From Candidatus Pantoea edessiphila (lineage in GTDB: Bacteria; Pseudomonadota; Gammaproteobacteria; Enterobacterales; Enterobacteriaceae), in contig NZ_PDKR01000005.1 of NCBI RefSeq assembly GCF_002933345.1, positions 1 to 64,000 on the forward strand: DNA of 64,000 bases, given 5' to 3'. Shown here in pieces: positions 19,538-31,106 of this stretch (positions within the stretch are counted from its first letter, which is position 1; each line of letters starts with the position of its first letter). Below the pieces are notes generated by a model. That model was not told where the DNA came from. It saw only the letters and a list, made by a program, of their open reading frames with translations, and ran no database searches. Made by a program: the position numbers and the translations under genes.

Positions 19538-19759
19538 ATAACTAAAAAAGATATTTTATTACTGTTTTTATCTTTTATTATTGTTAATAATACTTCAAAT
19601 AAACATATTGTTTATATTGAATTAACTATAATCTTACTTATTAAATAAATTGTTAAAACTTGAATAATTAATTATGTGATTTTAACAAAATATTAACTAA
19701 ATTATATAACTATTATACTATTATTATATAATAAAGTTATTTTTTTGAGTAAAATCTTA

Positions 19760-20830
19760 ATGCTTGTAACTAATTTTAGTTTTGAATTACCTAAATATCT
19801 AATTGCTTGTTTTCCTAGTGAGAATAGAAGTAATTGTAGACTTTTATCTCTTAACGGATTAAATGGTTCTGTAACTCATGGTGTTTTTAGTAATATATTA
19901 GATAAAATTAATAAAGGGGATTTATTGGTTCTAAATAATACTCGTGTCATTCCAGCTCGGATATTTGGTCTTAAAAAATCAACTGGAGGAAAGATTGAAA
20001 TATTAATAGAAAGTATATTAGATAAAAATTGTATTTTAGCACATGTTCGCACGTCACAAGAGCTAAAATTAGGTACTGAACTTCAATTAGGAGATGATAA
20101 AAACGTAATAGCAATTCCTATAAAACGCTGTAATAAACTATTTAAAATTATTTTTAAAGATAATCGTAACATAATGAATATTATAAATGATATTGGACAT
20201 ATTCCGTTACCACCATATATCAAGAGACCTGATGGTTATATTGATAGAAAACGTTATCAAACTGTTTATGGTACTCGTCTTGGTGCTATTGCTGCACCAA
20301 CTGCTGGATTGCATTTCGATAAAAATTTGTTAGATAAATTAAAAAAAAAAGGTGTTGATATAGCTTTTGTTACATTACATGTTGGTTCAGGTACTTTTCA
20401 AACAGTTCATGTTAAAAATATCAAAGACCACAAAATGCATTCTGAATATGTTGAAGTATCACAAGAAGTAGTAAATGCAGTGATAGATTGTAAAAATAGG
20501 GGGGGGAAGATTGTAGCAGTTGGCACTACCTGTGTACGTTCTCTTGAAAGTGCTGCTAACAAAAAAAAAATAATTTCTCCCTATTATGATTACACAAAAA
20601 TTTTTATTTACCCCGGTTATAAATATAAAATTATAGATGCATTGATAACTAATTTTCATACACCTAAATCAACTTTAATTATGTTAGTTTCTTCTTTTGC
20701 TGGTTATAATCATACTATGAATGCATATCAAATTGCTATTGCTAAAAAATATAGTTTTCTTAGTTATGGTGATGCCATGTTTATTACTAAAAATCCTAAA
20801 GCACCTCAAGAAAAATTTAATATGTTTTAA
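19760..20830 (+). CDS. queA: S-adenosylmethionine:tRNA ribosyltransferase-isomerase
   Basis: QueA transfers the ribosyl moiety of S-adenosylmethionine to preQ1 in tRNA, forming epoxyqueuosine. Starting at ATG 19760 the protein has 356 residues, exactly the E. coli length, and begins [11 protein letters not shown] like the family. A TTG at 19745 would add five residues. Conserved blocks are [40 protein letters not shown] and [11 protein letters not shown]. The reading frame contains three long runs, A10 at 20341-20350, G8 at 20499-20506 and A10 at 20561-20570, yet stays open. It leads a queA-tgt-yajC-secD-secF unit. Confidence 0.97.
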   Translation: MLVTNFSFELPKYLIACFPSENRSNCRLLSLNGLNGSVTHGVFSNILDKINKGDLLVLNNTRVIPARIFGLKKSTGGKIEILIESILDKNCILAHVRTSQELKLGTELQLGDDKNVIAIPIKRCNKLFKIIFKDNRNIMNIINDIGHIPLPPYIKRPDGYIDRKRYQTVYGTRLGAIAAPTAGLHFDKNLLDKLKKKGVDIAFVTLHVGSGTFQTVHVKNIKDHKMHSEYVEVSQEVVNAVIDCKNRGGKIVAVGTTCVRSLESAANKKKIISPYYDYTKIFIYPGYKYKIIDALITNFHTPKSTLIMLVSSFAGYNHTMNAYQIAIAKKYSFLSYGDAMFITKNPKAPQEKFNMF

Positions 20831-20841
20831 ATAGATATTAA

Positions 20842-21987
<1,146 letters not shown>

Positions 21988-22011
21988 TTATTTATTAGTG
22001 GGGTACTTTCA

Positions 22012-22344
22012 ATGAACTATTTCATTTCTGACGCGTTTGCTGCATCAGATTCACCTTTTCAGAGAAATTATTATTCTTTGATAATTATGTTAGTAACATT
22101 TAGCATAATTATTTATTTTATGATATTAAGACCACAACAGAAACGTATAAATGAACACAAACAATTGATGGAATCTATTTCTAAAGGAGATGAAGTACTT
22201 ACTAATGGTGGTTTAGTAGGTTTGGTAACAAAAATAACAAAATTAGGTTATGTTACTCTTGCATTAAATGAAACTACTGAAGTCATTATAAAACGTGATT
22301 TTATATCAACTATTTTACCAAAAGGTACTATAAAAAATCTATAA
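22012..22344 (+). CDS. yajC: preprotein translocase subunit YajC
   Basis: YajC is a small single-span inner-membrane partner of SecDF. The 110-residue protein has the membrane segment at about 25-43 (IIMLVTFSIIIYFMILRPQ), followed by the family hallmark RPQQKR and the cytoplasmic block SKGDEVLTNGGLVG. Its length equals E. coli YajC. It sits just upstream of secD, in the usual yajC-secD-secF operon. Confidence 0.97.
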   Translation: MNYFISDAFAASDSPFQRNYYSLIIMLVTFSIIIYFMILRPQQKRINEHKQLMESISKGDEVLTNGGLVGLVTKITKLGYVTLALNETTEVIIKRDFISTILPKGTIKNL

Positions 22345-22363
22345 TTTATTAGGGGTAATAATT

Positions 22364-24211
22364 TTGCTAAACTGCTATTCATCATGGAAGTATGTTTTTT
22401 TATCTTTTATATTTGTTATAAGTTTATTATATGCGCTTCCAAATTTATATGGTGAAGATCCTGTTATACAAATTACTGGTAAAAATGGTAATTTTGCCAG
22501 TCAAGATATTTCTGATAATATAAAAAAAGCGCTAAAGCAAAATTTTATTAAATATAAAGATATTTCAATAGATAATAAAACTATTATAGTGAGATTTAAT
22601 AATACAGACACGCAGCTTTTAGCTCATAAAATTATTACAAAAACAATTGGCAAAAAATATAGTACTTTACTTAATTTAGTTCCAGCAATACCTAGTTGGC
22701 TTAGTTTAATATCGGCTAGACCAATTAAGCTGGGTTTTGATCTTCGTGGTGGGGTGCAATTTTTAATTGAAGTAGACATAGATAGCATAATAAAAAAAAT
22801 TCAGGATAAAAATATTAACAGCTTAAGCTATGATTTACGTAAGAAGGCTATACCTTATACAAAAATATATCTTAGTAAGAAAGATAGCTTAAATATTAAT
22901 TTTAAAAATTTTAAAGATCTTAATAATGCTTTTATTTATTTAAAATCCACATATAAAGATCTATCATTAAGAAATAATGATAATAACAGTATAAGTGCAG
23001 TGATAAATAAAGTTTATCTTAATAAATTACGTGAAAATATTATTCAACAAAATATTGAAATTTTACGTAATCGCATAAACCAACTTGGAATATCTGAGTC
23101 TTCAATTCAGCGTCAAGGATCTGAACATATTAGAATTAATTTGCCAGGAATTAAAAATATAGCTCAGGCTAAAGAACTGATAGGAGCAACATCAACACTG
23201 GAATTTCGTTTAGTAAATACCAGTGTTGACTCAAATTTAATATCTAAAAATATTGTACCATTAGATTCTGAAATTAAATATATGACTGATGGTCAATCAG
23301 TTCTATTATACAAAAATGTTATTTTAACTGGAGATCATATTACATATTCAACTTCAAGTATTGATGAATATAATAATCCTGAAGTAGATATTACACTAGA
23401 TAGTATAGGTGGTAATATCATGTCTGCTTTTACAAGAGATAATATTGGCAAATCAATTGCAACTTTATTTGTAGAATATAAAAATAGTCATAAAAAAAAT
23501 TCTAAGGGTCATGAAATTTTAATAAAAAATGAAGAAATAATTAATATTGCAAATATTAGATCTCAAGTAAATAATAGATTTCGTATCACTGGAATTAAAA
23601 ATTTTAATAAAGCACATAAACTTTCTATGTTACTTCGATCAGGAACTTTAATAGCTCCAATTCATATTGTAGAAGAAAGAACTATAGGTCCTACCATGGG
23701 CAGAAAAAATATCAAAAAGGGTTTAGAAGCATGTTTATGCGGATTGATCTCGTGTTTTTCTTTTATGGTATTTTTTTATAAGAAATTTGGTTTAATTTCA
23801 ATTGCTGCATTAATAATAAATTTAATAATTATTATAGCTATTACTTCACTTCTTCCAGGTGTAACTCTTACCATGCCAGGTATTGCCGGTATTATTTTAA
23901 CTTTAGCAGTAGCTATAGATGCTAATATTTTAATAAATGAACGGATCAAAGAAGAAATTTGTAATGGATATTCTATTCAAAAAGCAATCCATAAGGGTTA
24001 CAAAAATGCTTTATCAAGCATAATAGATTCAAATATAATTACATTAATAAAGGTTGTTATTCTCTATACGTTTGGTACTGGTTCTATCAGGGGTTTTGCT
24101 ATAATGACTGCTATAGGTGTTATAACATCCATGTTTACTGCAATTACGGTAACGAAAACTATTGTTAATTTAGTTTACAGTAATAAATCTATAAAAACAT
24201 TATCTATATAA
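22364..24211 (+). CDS. secD: protein translocase subunit SecD
   Basis: SecD with SecF uses the proton gradient to help pull exported proteins through SecYEG. It has 615 residues, as in E. coli. There is an N-terminal membrane segment (about 9-27, ending LYALPNLYGEDP), a large periplasmic part starting near LGFDLRGGVQFL, and five C-terminal spans from about 445 on, with the AVAIDANILINERIKEE motif. The start codon is TTG at 22364, after AGGGG, and the encoded start MLNCYSSWKYV fits the family. The periplasmic part is Lys/Asn-rich. Confidence 0.98.
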   Translation: MLNCYSSWKYVFLSFIFVISLLYALPNLYGEDPVIQITGKNGNFASQDISDNIKKALKQNFIKYKDISIDNKTIIVRFNNTDTQLLAHKIITKTIGKKYSTLLNLVPAIPSWLSLISARPIKLGFDLRGGVQFLIEVDIDSIIKKIQDKNINSLSYDLRKKAIPYTKIYLSKKDSLNINFKNFKDLNNAFIYLKSTYKDLSLRNNDNNSISAVINKVYLNKLRENIIQQNIEILRNRINQLGISESSIQRQGSEHIRINLPGIKNIAQAKELIGATSTLEFRLVNTSVDSNLISKNIVPLDSEIKYMTDGQSVLLYKNVILTGDHITYSTSSIDEYNNPEVDITLDSIGGNIMSAFTRDNIGKSIATLFVEYKNSHKKNSKGHEILIKNEEIINIANIRSQVNNRFRITGIKNFNKAHKLSMLLRSGTLIAPIHIVEERTIGPTMGRKNIKKGLEACLCGLISCFSFMVFFYKKFGLISIAALIINLIIIIAITSLLPGVTLTMPGIAGIILTLAVAIDANILINERIKEEICNGYSIQKAIHKGYKNALSSIIDSNIITLIKVVILYTFGTGSIRGFAIMTAIGVITSMFTAITVTKTIVNLVYSNKSIKTLSI

Positions 24212-24227
24212 TGACAGGAAATAATTT

Positions 24228-25142
24228 TTGTTACAACATAATGATATTGATGAATCAAAGAAAGAATTTAAAATATTTGATTTTATGTATTGGAATAAAT
24301 TAGCGTTCTTAATTTTAGGATTGCTAATTATATCTTCTATTTTAATCATTTTTATTTTTAATTTTAATTGGGGTATTGATTTTACTGGAGGTACATTAGT
24401 TGAAATTAATCTTGAAAAATCGATAAATATTGATTTATTACGTAATAAATTAATGGAATCTGGTTTTAAAAAGCCTATAGTACAGAAATTAAATAACAGT
24501 AAAAATATAATGATTAAAGTTAGCTCATTCCCTAGTTCAATTGATACTAATAAATTATCTACTAAATTAGTTTCAATAGTTAATAAATATGAAAGACAAA
24601 AGGTAATAATAAATCGTATTGATTTTATTGGACCAAGTGTAGGTACTGAGCTAATAAAAAATGGTTTAATAGCTCTTTTATTTGCAATAATTGCTATTTT
24701 TGCCTATATTAGTTATAGATTTGAGTGGTGTCTTGCATCTGGCACAGTAATTGCTTTATTAAGCGATCTTATCATTACTTTTGGATTTTTATCTCTTTTT
24801 TATATAGAAATTGATTTAACTATTGTTGCTTCTTTAATGTCAATAATTGGTTACTCACTAAATGATAAAATAGTCATTTCTGATCGTATTCGCGAGAATA
24901 TTAATAAAATGCAATCCATTTCTTATTATAAGATTATTAATATTTCTCTAAATCAAGTATTAAATCGTACATTAATGACTTCATTTGTCACTTTAATAAT
25001 GGTCTTAATTTTATTGATATTTGGTGGTTCTCTATTAAAAGATTTTTCATTAACTATGCTTATTGGTATAATAATTGGCACTATATCATCAATTTATATT
25101 TCTTTACCTATATCATTAATAGTAAATAAAAAATGTTCTTAA
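24228..25142 (+). CDS. secF: protein translocase subunit SecF
   Basis: SecF is the partner of SecD in proton-driven protein export. It has 304 residues (E. coli 323), with FDFMYWNKLAFLILG beginning the first membrane span, the periplasmic NWGIDFTGGTLVEI block, and five further spans containing YRFEWCLASG and IGYSLNDKIVISDRI. The shorter length comes from both ends. The start is TTG at 24228, ten bases after ACAGGA. It follows secD by 16 bases. Confidence 0.97.
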   Translation: MLQHNDIDESKKEFKIFDFMYWNKLAFLILGLLIISSILIIFIFNFNWGIDFTGGTLVEINLEKSINIDLLRNKLMESGFKKPIVQKLNNSKNIMIKVSSFPSSIDTNKLSTKLVSIVNKYERQKVIINRIDFIGPSVGTELIKNGLIALLFAIIAIFAYISYRFEWCLASGTVIALLSDLIITFGFLSLFYIEIDLTIVASLMSIIGYSLNDKIVISDRIRENINKMQSISYYKIINISLNQVLNRTLMTSFVTLIMVLILLIFGGSLLKDFSLTMLIGIIIGTISSIYISLPISLIVNKKCS

Positions 25143-25448
25143 ACAAATCAACTAAAATAATTTACTTTACTATAATTACTAATTTACATCATTGAATAAT
25201 AAGAATTTTATATTGGACATTATTTATAAATATAAATTAGTATTAATTAATTACCACAAAATTATTAAATACTTTTAAAAAAAACAAAATATTTATTGCA
25301 TTAAACTTAATTATATTCCATTAAATGGATTTTGTCTATTATTTAATATCAATTAAGTTATTGAAAATAGATAACTTATTTAAGTTTTGTTAAATATATT
25401 TTAATTTTAAAAATATTATAAAATATATCAATATTACAGGAATAAATT
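25143..25448. other. intergenic region secF-ribD, nothing recognized
   Basis: These 306 A/T-rich bases stand where E. coli carries tsx, yajI and nrdR. No remnant is readable. It should hold the promoter for the ribD-ribH-nusB-thiL unit; ACAGGA before the GTG start of ribD is its ribosome site. I see no FMN-riboswitch-like fold. Confidence 0.5.
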
Positions 25449-26552
25449 GTGATTGATGAACAATATATGGCACGTGCTTTAAAATTAGCAGAAAGGGGTT
25501 GTTTTAGTACTACTCCTAATCCAAATGTTGGTTGTGTAATTGTACGTGATGGTAATATTGTAGGTGAAGGTTGGCATCAAAAAACAGGCGAAGATCATGC
25601 GGAAATACATGCGTTAAATGCATCTGGTAATAAAGCTAAGGGATCTACTGTTTATGTAACGTTAGAACCATGTAATCACCATGGATTAACACCGCCTTGT
25701 TGTGATGCATTAATTGAGGCTAGAGTCAATAGAGTTGTAATTGCAGCACAAGATCCTAATCCTAAAGTTTCTGGAAAGAGTTTTTATTTACTTAAAAAAG
25801 CTGGAATCAAAGTTAGTCATGGTTTAATGATGAATGAAAGTAAAAGAATAAATCGTGGTTTTTTTAAAAGAATGTGTACTGGATTGCCATGGTTGAAATT
25901 AAAGCTTGGTTCATCATTGGATGGTCGAATCGCAATGAATAATGGTCAAAGTCGTTGGATAACATCAAAGAGTGCTCGTCATGATGTCCAGTATTATAGA
26001 GCTCAAAGTTCCGCTATAATTAGCACTAGCGCTACAATATTGGCAGATGATCCTTTACTTACAGTTCGTTGGTCAGAATTAAAAAAAGAAAATAAATTTA
26101 TTTCAAACAAAGAATCACTAAGACAACCTATAAGAGTAATTATGGATAGAAAAAATAAGGTTACACCTCAACATCAAATAATTACTCAACCTGGTGAAAC
26201 TTGGTTAATAAGACAAAATTATGATGATAATATTTGGCCTGATAACGTAATTCAAATGATCTTACCAGGTGGCTGTCAAAAAAAAAATTTATTCCAAATG
26301 TTGTTGTTATTAGGTAAGTATCAAATTAATGATGTATTAGTTGAAGCTGGTGCGACGTTTTCTGGTGCCTTAATCGAAGCTAATCTTGTTGATGAATTAA
26401 TTATTTATGTTGCTCCAAAAATATTAGGACATGATAGTATTTGCCTTTGCAAATTACCAGGCATAAATAATTTAAACAGTGTGCCAAATTTTTCATTTAG
26501 TGATATACGTAAGGTTGGTAGTAATATTAGATTAACACTAATACCAAAATAA
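25449..26552 (+). CDS. ribD: riboflavin biosynthesis deaminase/reductase RibD
   Basis: RibD carries out two successive steps, deamination and then side-chain reduction of the pyrimidine intermediate of riboflavin. The N-terminal deaminase has the zinc site H50-A-E52, C75 and C84 ([13 protein letters not shown]). The reductase domain begins near residue 147 with [12 protein letters not shown], and contains [16 protein letters not shown]. Length (367) equals E. coli. The start is GTG at 25449. Ten A residues at 26278-26287 fall in frame. It leads a ribD-ribH-nusB-thiL unit. Confidence 0.98.
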   Translation: MIDEQYMARALKLAERGCFSTTPNPNVGCVIVRDGNIVGEGWHQKTGEDHAEIHALNASGNKAKGSTVYVTLEPCNHHGLTPPCCDALIEARVNRVVIAAQDPNPKVSGKSFYLLKKAGIKVSHGLMMNESKRINRGFFKRMCTGLPWLKLKLGSSLDGRIAMNNGQSRWITSKSARHDVQYYRAQSSAIISTSATILADDPLLTVRWSELKKENKFISNKESLRQPIRVIMDRKNKVTPQHQIITQPGETWLIRQNYDDNIWPDNVIQMILPGGCQKKNLFQMLLLLGKYQINDVLVEAGATFSGALIEANLVDELIIYVAPKILGHDSICLCKLPGINNLNSVPNFSFSDIRKVGSNIRLTLIPK

Positions 26553-26578
26553 ACTTATTTAAAATAAGAAGGATAAAT

Positions 26579-27067
26579 ATGAAAGTTATTGAAGCTACTG
26601 TTGCAGCACCTGAAGCTAGTATTGCTATTGTTATTGCACGTTTTAATAATTTTATTAATAACAGTCTTTTAAATGGAGCAATATCATCTTTAAAACTTAT
26701 TGGTCAGGTAAAACATGAAAAAATAACAGTTGTTTGGGTACCTGGTGCTTATGAATTACCATTAACAGTATATACATTAACTAAAACTGATAAATATGAT
26801 GCGATAATTGTTTTAGGAACTATCATTCGTGGCAAAACCTTTCATTTCGAATATATAGCTAAAGAAGTTAGTTCAGGCATTGCTAAGCTTGCAATAAATG
26901 GTAAGATTCCTATTGCTTTTGGTTTATTAACTACTGAAAATATTGAACAAGCTATCGAACGTTGTGGAACTAAAGCTGGAAATAAAGGTTCGGAAGCAGC
27001 TTTAGCTGCTCTTGAGATGATTAATATACTAAAATTAATCAACAACAATGAAAAAGAGGATTTATAA
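26579..27067 (+). CDS. ribH: 6,7-dimethyl-8-ribityllumazine synthase
   Basis: RibH (RibE in E. coli naming) condenses the RibD-derived pyrimidine with dihydroxybutanone phosphate to the lumazine precursor of riboflavin. Conserved blocks are [42 protein letters not shown] with the catalytic histidine, and [14 protein letters not shown]. It has 162 residues against 156 in E. coli; the extra residues are at the C-terminus. Its stop abuts the nusB start. An AGAAGGA ribosome site precedes ATG 26579. Confidence 0.98.
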   Translation: MKVIEATVAAPEASIAIVIARFNNFINNSLLNGAISSLKLIGQVKHEKITVVWVPGAYELPLTVYTLTKTDKYDAIIVLGTIIRGKTFHFEYIAKEVSSGIAKLAINGKIPIAFGLLTTENIEQAIERCGTKAGNKGSEAALAALEMINILKLINNNEKEDL

Positions 27068-27487
27068 ATGAATCCATGTGCTCGTCGTCGTGCTCGTGAA
27101 TGTGCTGTACAAGCACTTTATTGTTGGCAATTATCTAAAAATAACATATCTGAGGTAGAATTACATTTCCTAGAAGAACAGAATGTTATTGATGTTGATA
27201 TCGATTATTTTCATAAATTAATATTTGGAGTAACAGCCAATAACGTTTACTTAGATCAATTAATGAAACCATATTTATCACGTCATTTGGGAAAACTAGG
27301 AAATATTGAAAAAGCTATTTTACGTATTGCTTTATACGAAATTACTAAATGCAATGATCTACCATATAAGGTAGCAATTAATGAAGGCATTGAATTAGCA
27401 AAAATGTTTGGAGCCCAAGATAGTCATAAATTTATTAATGGAGTATTAGATAAAGCTGCTTTACAAATTAGATTAGGTCATAAATAA
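27068..27487 (+). CDS. nusB: transcription antitermination protein NusB
   Basis: NusB binds boxA RNA with ribosomal protein S10 to prevent premature termination in rRNA operons. The 139-residue all-helical protein matches E. coli NusB over its length: [18 protein letters not shown] at the start, [14 protein letters not shown] and [17 protein letters not shown] near the end. It begins at the base following the ribH stop, with the ribosome site AAAGAGG inside ribH, indicating translational coupling. Confidence 0.97.
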   Translation: MNPCARRRARECAVQALYCWQLSKNNISEVELHFLEEQNVIDVDIDYFHKLIFGVTANNVYLDQLMKPYLSRHLGKLGNIEKAILRIALYEITKCNDLPYKVAINEGIELAKMFGAQDSHKFINGVLDKAALQIRLGHK

Positions 27488-27535
27488 TTAATACATTATT
27501 GTATAATTATTTAATTATATAAAGATTTAATAAAT

Positions 27536-28513
27536 ATGGTTTCCAGTGAATTTGAATTAATAAATAAATACTTTACAAGTAAAAAAAAGTGCAAATGTAA
27601 TTATATTGAATTAGGTATTGGCGATGATTGTGCATTAATTGAATTCAAAAAAAATAAAGTTTTAGCAGTCAGTAATGATACTTTTGTTGCTAATACTCAT
27701 TTTTTAAAAAATATTCATCCTTCTGATTTAGCTTATAAATCACTATCGGTTAGTCTTAGCGATTTAGCTGCAATGGGTGCCGATCCAAAATATATTACAT
27801 TGTCAATAACTTTGCCTAAACTAAATAATCGGTGGTTATTTAGTTTTAGTAAAAATTTATTTAAATCATTAGATAAATATAATATACAGTTAATTGGCGG
27901 AGATACCACACGTGGTCCATTAAGTTTAACCTTTAATGTTTATGGTCTTATACCAAAAGGCTTTGCAATAAAACGTTCAGGTGCAAAGATAAATGACTTA
28001 ATTTACGTTACTGGGACTTTAGGAGATAGCGCAGCAGGTTTGAATTTATTGAAAAAAAAAATTAAAGTAAAAAACATCAATATATATAATGCATTAGTTA
28101 ATCGTCATTTACGTCCAGTACCTCGTATATTGCAAGGACAAGCACTGCGTTATATTGCGTCATCAGCAATTGATATTTCAGATGGTTTGATCTCTGATTT
28201 AGGTCATATATTAGATAGCAGTAACTGCGGCGCCTATATTAATTTAGATGATATTCCATTATCATCTTATTTAACTAATAATTTTAAATTAAATCATATT
28301 TTAAATTGGGCATTAAGTGGAGGTGAAGACTATGAATTATGTTTTACTATACCAGAAACAAAGCGAAATAAATTAAAGATAGCATTAAATCATATAAAAA
28401 TACCCTATACTTGTATAGGAAAGATTGTACATAAATCAAAAGGTTTAGTCTTGTTTAGAAATGGAAAAACTTTCAAATTTGATAAAAAAGGATTTGATCA
28501 TTTTGGTTGTTAA
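27536..28513 (+). CDS. thiL: thiamine-monophosphate kinase
   Basis: ThiL phosphorylates thiamine monophosphate to the active cofactor thiamine diphosphate. The 325-residue protein has the ATP-grasp-unrelated PurM/ThiL fold, shown by IGDDCALIE (24-32), AVSNDTFV, SLSDLAAMGADP, GGDTTRGPL and GEDYELCFT. Length equals E. coli. It follows nusB by 48 bases without a strong ribosome site. Together with dxs and the thiI remnant nearby, it implies that a thiamine pathway is used. It converges on dxs. Confidence 0.97.
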   Translation: MVSSEFELINKYFTSKKKCKCNYIELGIGDDCALIEFKKNKVLAVSNDTFVANTHFLKNIHPSDLAYKSLSVSLSDLAAMGADPKYITLSITLPKLNNRWLFSFSKNLFKSLDKYNIQLIGGDTTRGPLSLTFNVYGLIPKGFAIKRSGAKINDLIYVTGTLGDSAAGLNLLKKKIKVKNINIYNALVNRHLRPVPRILQGQALRYIASSAIDISDGLISDLGHILDSSNCGAYINLDDIPLSSYLTNNFKLNHILNWALSGGEDYELCFTIPETKRNKLKIALNHIKIPYTCIGKIVHKSKGLVLFRNGKTFKFDKKGFDHFGC

Positions 28514-28543
28514 AAATATTAAATATAATTAATTGGTAAATAG

Positions 28544-30412
28544 TTATTTTGCTAACCATTCAACTATTTGTTGTATTATTCCATTGGAATTAAGTTTAAA
28601 TTCATCACGAATTTCATCTTGATTACCTTGAGGAATAAACTTATCAGGTAATCCAATATTTAAAACTAATATTTTAAGTTTTTTAATCATTACAAATTCA
28701 TTAACTCCGCTACCAGCTCCACCTTTAATACTACCTTCTTCTAAAGTAATTAATACCTCATGATTAGTTGCTAATTTTGATATTAACGTTTCATCTAGGG
28801 GTTTGACAAACCTCATATCTACGACTGTTGTATTTAATGTTTCACCGACATTAATAGCTTCTATTAATAATGTACCGAAATTAAGAATTGCTATTTTTTT
28901 TCCTGCACGCCTAATAATGCCAGTACCTAATGGTATTTTCTTTAAAGAAGTTAAAGGAATTCCAATACCATTTCCACGTGGATAGCGTACAGCGCTTGGT
29001 CCTTCTGTATATTTGTATCCTGTATAGAGCATTTGTCGACATTCGTTTTCATCACTTGGTGTCATAATAACCATATTTGGTATACATCTTAAGTAAGCTA
29101 AATCAAATGCTCCTTGATGAGTTTGTCCATCAGTACCAACTATACCTCCTCGATCAATAGCAAAAAGTACAGGCAATCTCTGAATGGCTACGTCATGAAT
29201 AACTTGATCATAAGCACGTTGTAGAAAAGTAGAATAAATCGCAACAATAGGTTTATAACCACCAATCGCTATTCCAGAAGCGAATGTTACTGCATGTTGT
29301 TCAGCAATTGCAACGTCAAAATATTGATTTGGATATTTACGTGAAAAATCTACCATACCAGAACCTTCTTTCATTGCAGGTGTAATAGCTATAAGTTTAG
29401 AGTCTTTTTCTGCCATTTCGCATAACCAATTACCAAAAATTTTTGAATAGCTGGGGAACTTATCTAAATTATTTTCAAAAACACCACTTATTAAATCAAA
29501 TTTAGGAACTGAATGCCAAGTAGTAGGGTCTTTTTCAGCAGGAGCATATCCTTTACCTTTTTTTGTAATTATATGTAATAATTGAGGACCTTTTAATTTA
29601 CGCATATTTTTAAAAGTATGAATTAAAGCTAACAAATCATGTCCATCAATGGGTCCTATATAATTCAATCCTAATTCCTCAAAAATAATTCCTGATGGCA
29701 CATCAATATTTTTAAAGCATTCTTCTGTATGTTTAAAAATTTCTTTAATCTGAGGAATTCCAGTTAAGGCTTTTTCACTATTTTCACGTAATTTGGAATT
29801 ATTATCTCCAGAAAGAACCTTTGTTAATCGATTATGAAGAGCACCTACATTTTTAGAAATAGACATTTTATTATCATTTAATATTATAAGCATATTAGGT
29901 TTAATATCACCTGCATGATTCATCGCTTCAAATGCCATTCCAGCAGTTATTGCTCCATCACCAATGACACATACAACATGACGACCTTCATTTTCGTATT
30001 TCTCTGTTATAGCTAGACCTACTCCAACACCAATAGATGTGGAAGAATGTCCTACAGTCAAAACATCAAATTCACTTTCACTACGACAGGGAAAAGGATG
30101 CAAACCGTATCTTTTACGTATTGTGCTTATAAGTTCACGTCTTCCAGTTAAAATTTTATGCGGATAAGCTTGATGACCAACATCCCATATTAAATAATCG
30201 AAAGGAGTGTTATACACATAATGTAATGCGACTGTTAATTCGATGACTCCCAAACCAGAAGAAAGATGTCCACTAGAATAGCTTACGTTATTCAGTAAAT
30301 AGTGACGTAATTCATCGCACAGTCCAAATAACATTTCTGTAGATAAACACCGAAGTTTTTTTACTGTTTTTACCAAAGATAATATTGGATATTTTATTGG
30401 ATTAAATACCAT
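28544..30412 (-). CDS. dxs: 1-deoxy-D-xylulose-5-phosphate synthase
   Basis: Dxs condenses pyruvate and glyceraldehyde 3-phosphate to DXP, the precursor for isoprenoids, the thiazole of thiamine, and pyridoxal phosphate. The 622-residue protein follows E. coli Dxs (620) closely: [10 protein letters not shown], the thiamine-diphosphate motif [18 protein letters not shown] with NDN, the catalytic-glutamate region [16 protein letters not shown], and [12 protein letters not shown]. The orientation matches E. coli, but the usual operon partners ispA and xseB are missing. It needs the cofactor finished by ThiL, encoded on the facing strand. Confidence 0.98.
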   Translation of the reverse strand: MVFNPIKYPILSLVKTVKKLRCLSTEMLFGLCDELRHYLLNNVSYSSGHLSSGLGVIELTVALHYVYNTPFDYLIWDVGHQAYPHKILTGRRELISTIRKRYGLHPFPCRSESEFDVLTVGHSSTSIGVGVGLAITEKYENEGRHVVCVIGDGAITAGMAFEAMNHAGDIKPNMLIILNDNKMSISKNVGALHNRLTKVLSGDNNSKLRENSEKALTGIPQIKEIFKHTEECFKNIDVPSGIIFEELGLNYIGPIDGHDLLALIHTFKNMRKLKGPQLLHIITKKGKGYAPAEKDPTTWHSVPKFDLISGVFENNLDKFPSYSKIFGNWLCEMAEKDSKLIAITPAMKEGSGMVDFSRKYPNQYFDVAIAEQHAVTFASGIAIGGYKPIVAIYSTFLQRAYDQVIHDVAIQRLPVLFAIDRGGIVGTDGQTHQGAFDLAYLRCIPNMVIMTPSDENECRQMLYTGYKYTEGPSAVRYPRGNGIGIPLTSLKKIPLGTGIIRRAGKKIAILNFGTLLIEAINVGETLNTTVVDMRFVKPLDETLISKLATNHEVLITLEEGSIKGGAGSGVNEFVMIKKLKILVLNIGLPDKFIPQGNQDEIRDEFKLNSNGIIQQIVEWLAK

Positions 30413-30792
30413 GTGATGTCCATTGCTTTAAAATATTATTAATCTCATTGACTGATATTTTAACACTTAACCGTAATTAAGAAATAAAAAATCATAAAAT
30501 TAACTTTCGTTCTTATAATAATGAAATTATTATTCAATAATTTTAATATTTTTATTTATTATTAATAAAATCAAATAGTAAAATATATTTTTACTATTTT
30601 ACATATAATTATTCAATTCTAATACTAAATAAATGGTAATTCATATTTTTGTAAAAATAAAATTATAAATTCATATAAGATTATCACATATAATAAAATT
30701 TTATTTATATTTATTTCTGTTTTAACCTATTTACATCAAATATAAAATATTTTTATAATATTAAATTATTATTTATTAAATCAAGGAAATAA
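30413..30792. other. intergenic region dxs-thiI remnant
   Basis: These 380 bases replace ispA, xseB and the first five-sixths of thiI in E. coli. No trace of the THUMP or PP-loop coding sequence can be read. TCAAGGAAATAA just before ATG 30793 supplies a ribosome site for the remaining rhodanese domain. Confidence 0.55.
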
Positions 30793-31059
30793 ATGAAAAT
30801 ACAAAATGAAATAAAATCAAATAATAATGAAATTATTATTGACATTCGTTCTATTGATGAACAAGAAAAAAAACCATTAAGACTAACTAATATTAAAATT
30901 AAATCAATTCCTTTTTACAAACTTGACACACACTTTAAAAAATTAGATAAAAATATAATATGGTTACTTTATTGTGATAACGGAGTGATGAGTCGTTTGC
31001 AAACTCTATATTTAAAAGAACAAGGTTTTAAAAATGTGAAGATTTATAATCCATTTTAA
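30793..31059 (+). CDS. thiI: stand-alone rhodanese domain of ThiI
   Basis: The 88 residues correspond to only the C-terminal rhodanese domain of E. coli ThiI (482 aa): [16 protein letters not shown], then [27 protein letters not shown] and [11 protein letters not shown]. The persulfide cysteine is kept as C61. The domain has its own ATG and an AAGGAAA ribosome site, so it looks like a working gene and not debris. The THUMP and PP-loop domains needed for 4-thiouridine in tRNA are gone. In Salmonella the isolated ThiI rhodanese domain is reported to be enough for thiazole synthesis. Position and strand match E. coli thiI. Confidence 0.88.
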   Translation: MKIQNEIKSNNNEIIIDIRSIDEQEKKPLRLTNIKIKSIPFYKLDTHFKKLDKNIIWLLYCDNGVMSRLQTLYLKEQGFKNVKIYNPF

Positions 31060-31106
31060 TATCATGATTTTTTATAGTCATAAAGATTAAATATGATAAA
31101 ACGAAC

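Noticed and set aside
20499..20506. Eight-G run in queA as proof of a frameshift
   Set aside because: The reading frame on both sides matches QueA, so the run as given is in frame. It is reported as slippage-prone only.
25143..25448. FMN riboswitch upstream of ribD
   Set aside because: None of the conserved elements of that fold can be recognized, and enterobacteria normally carry it before ribB, not ribD.
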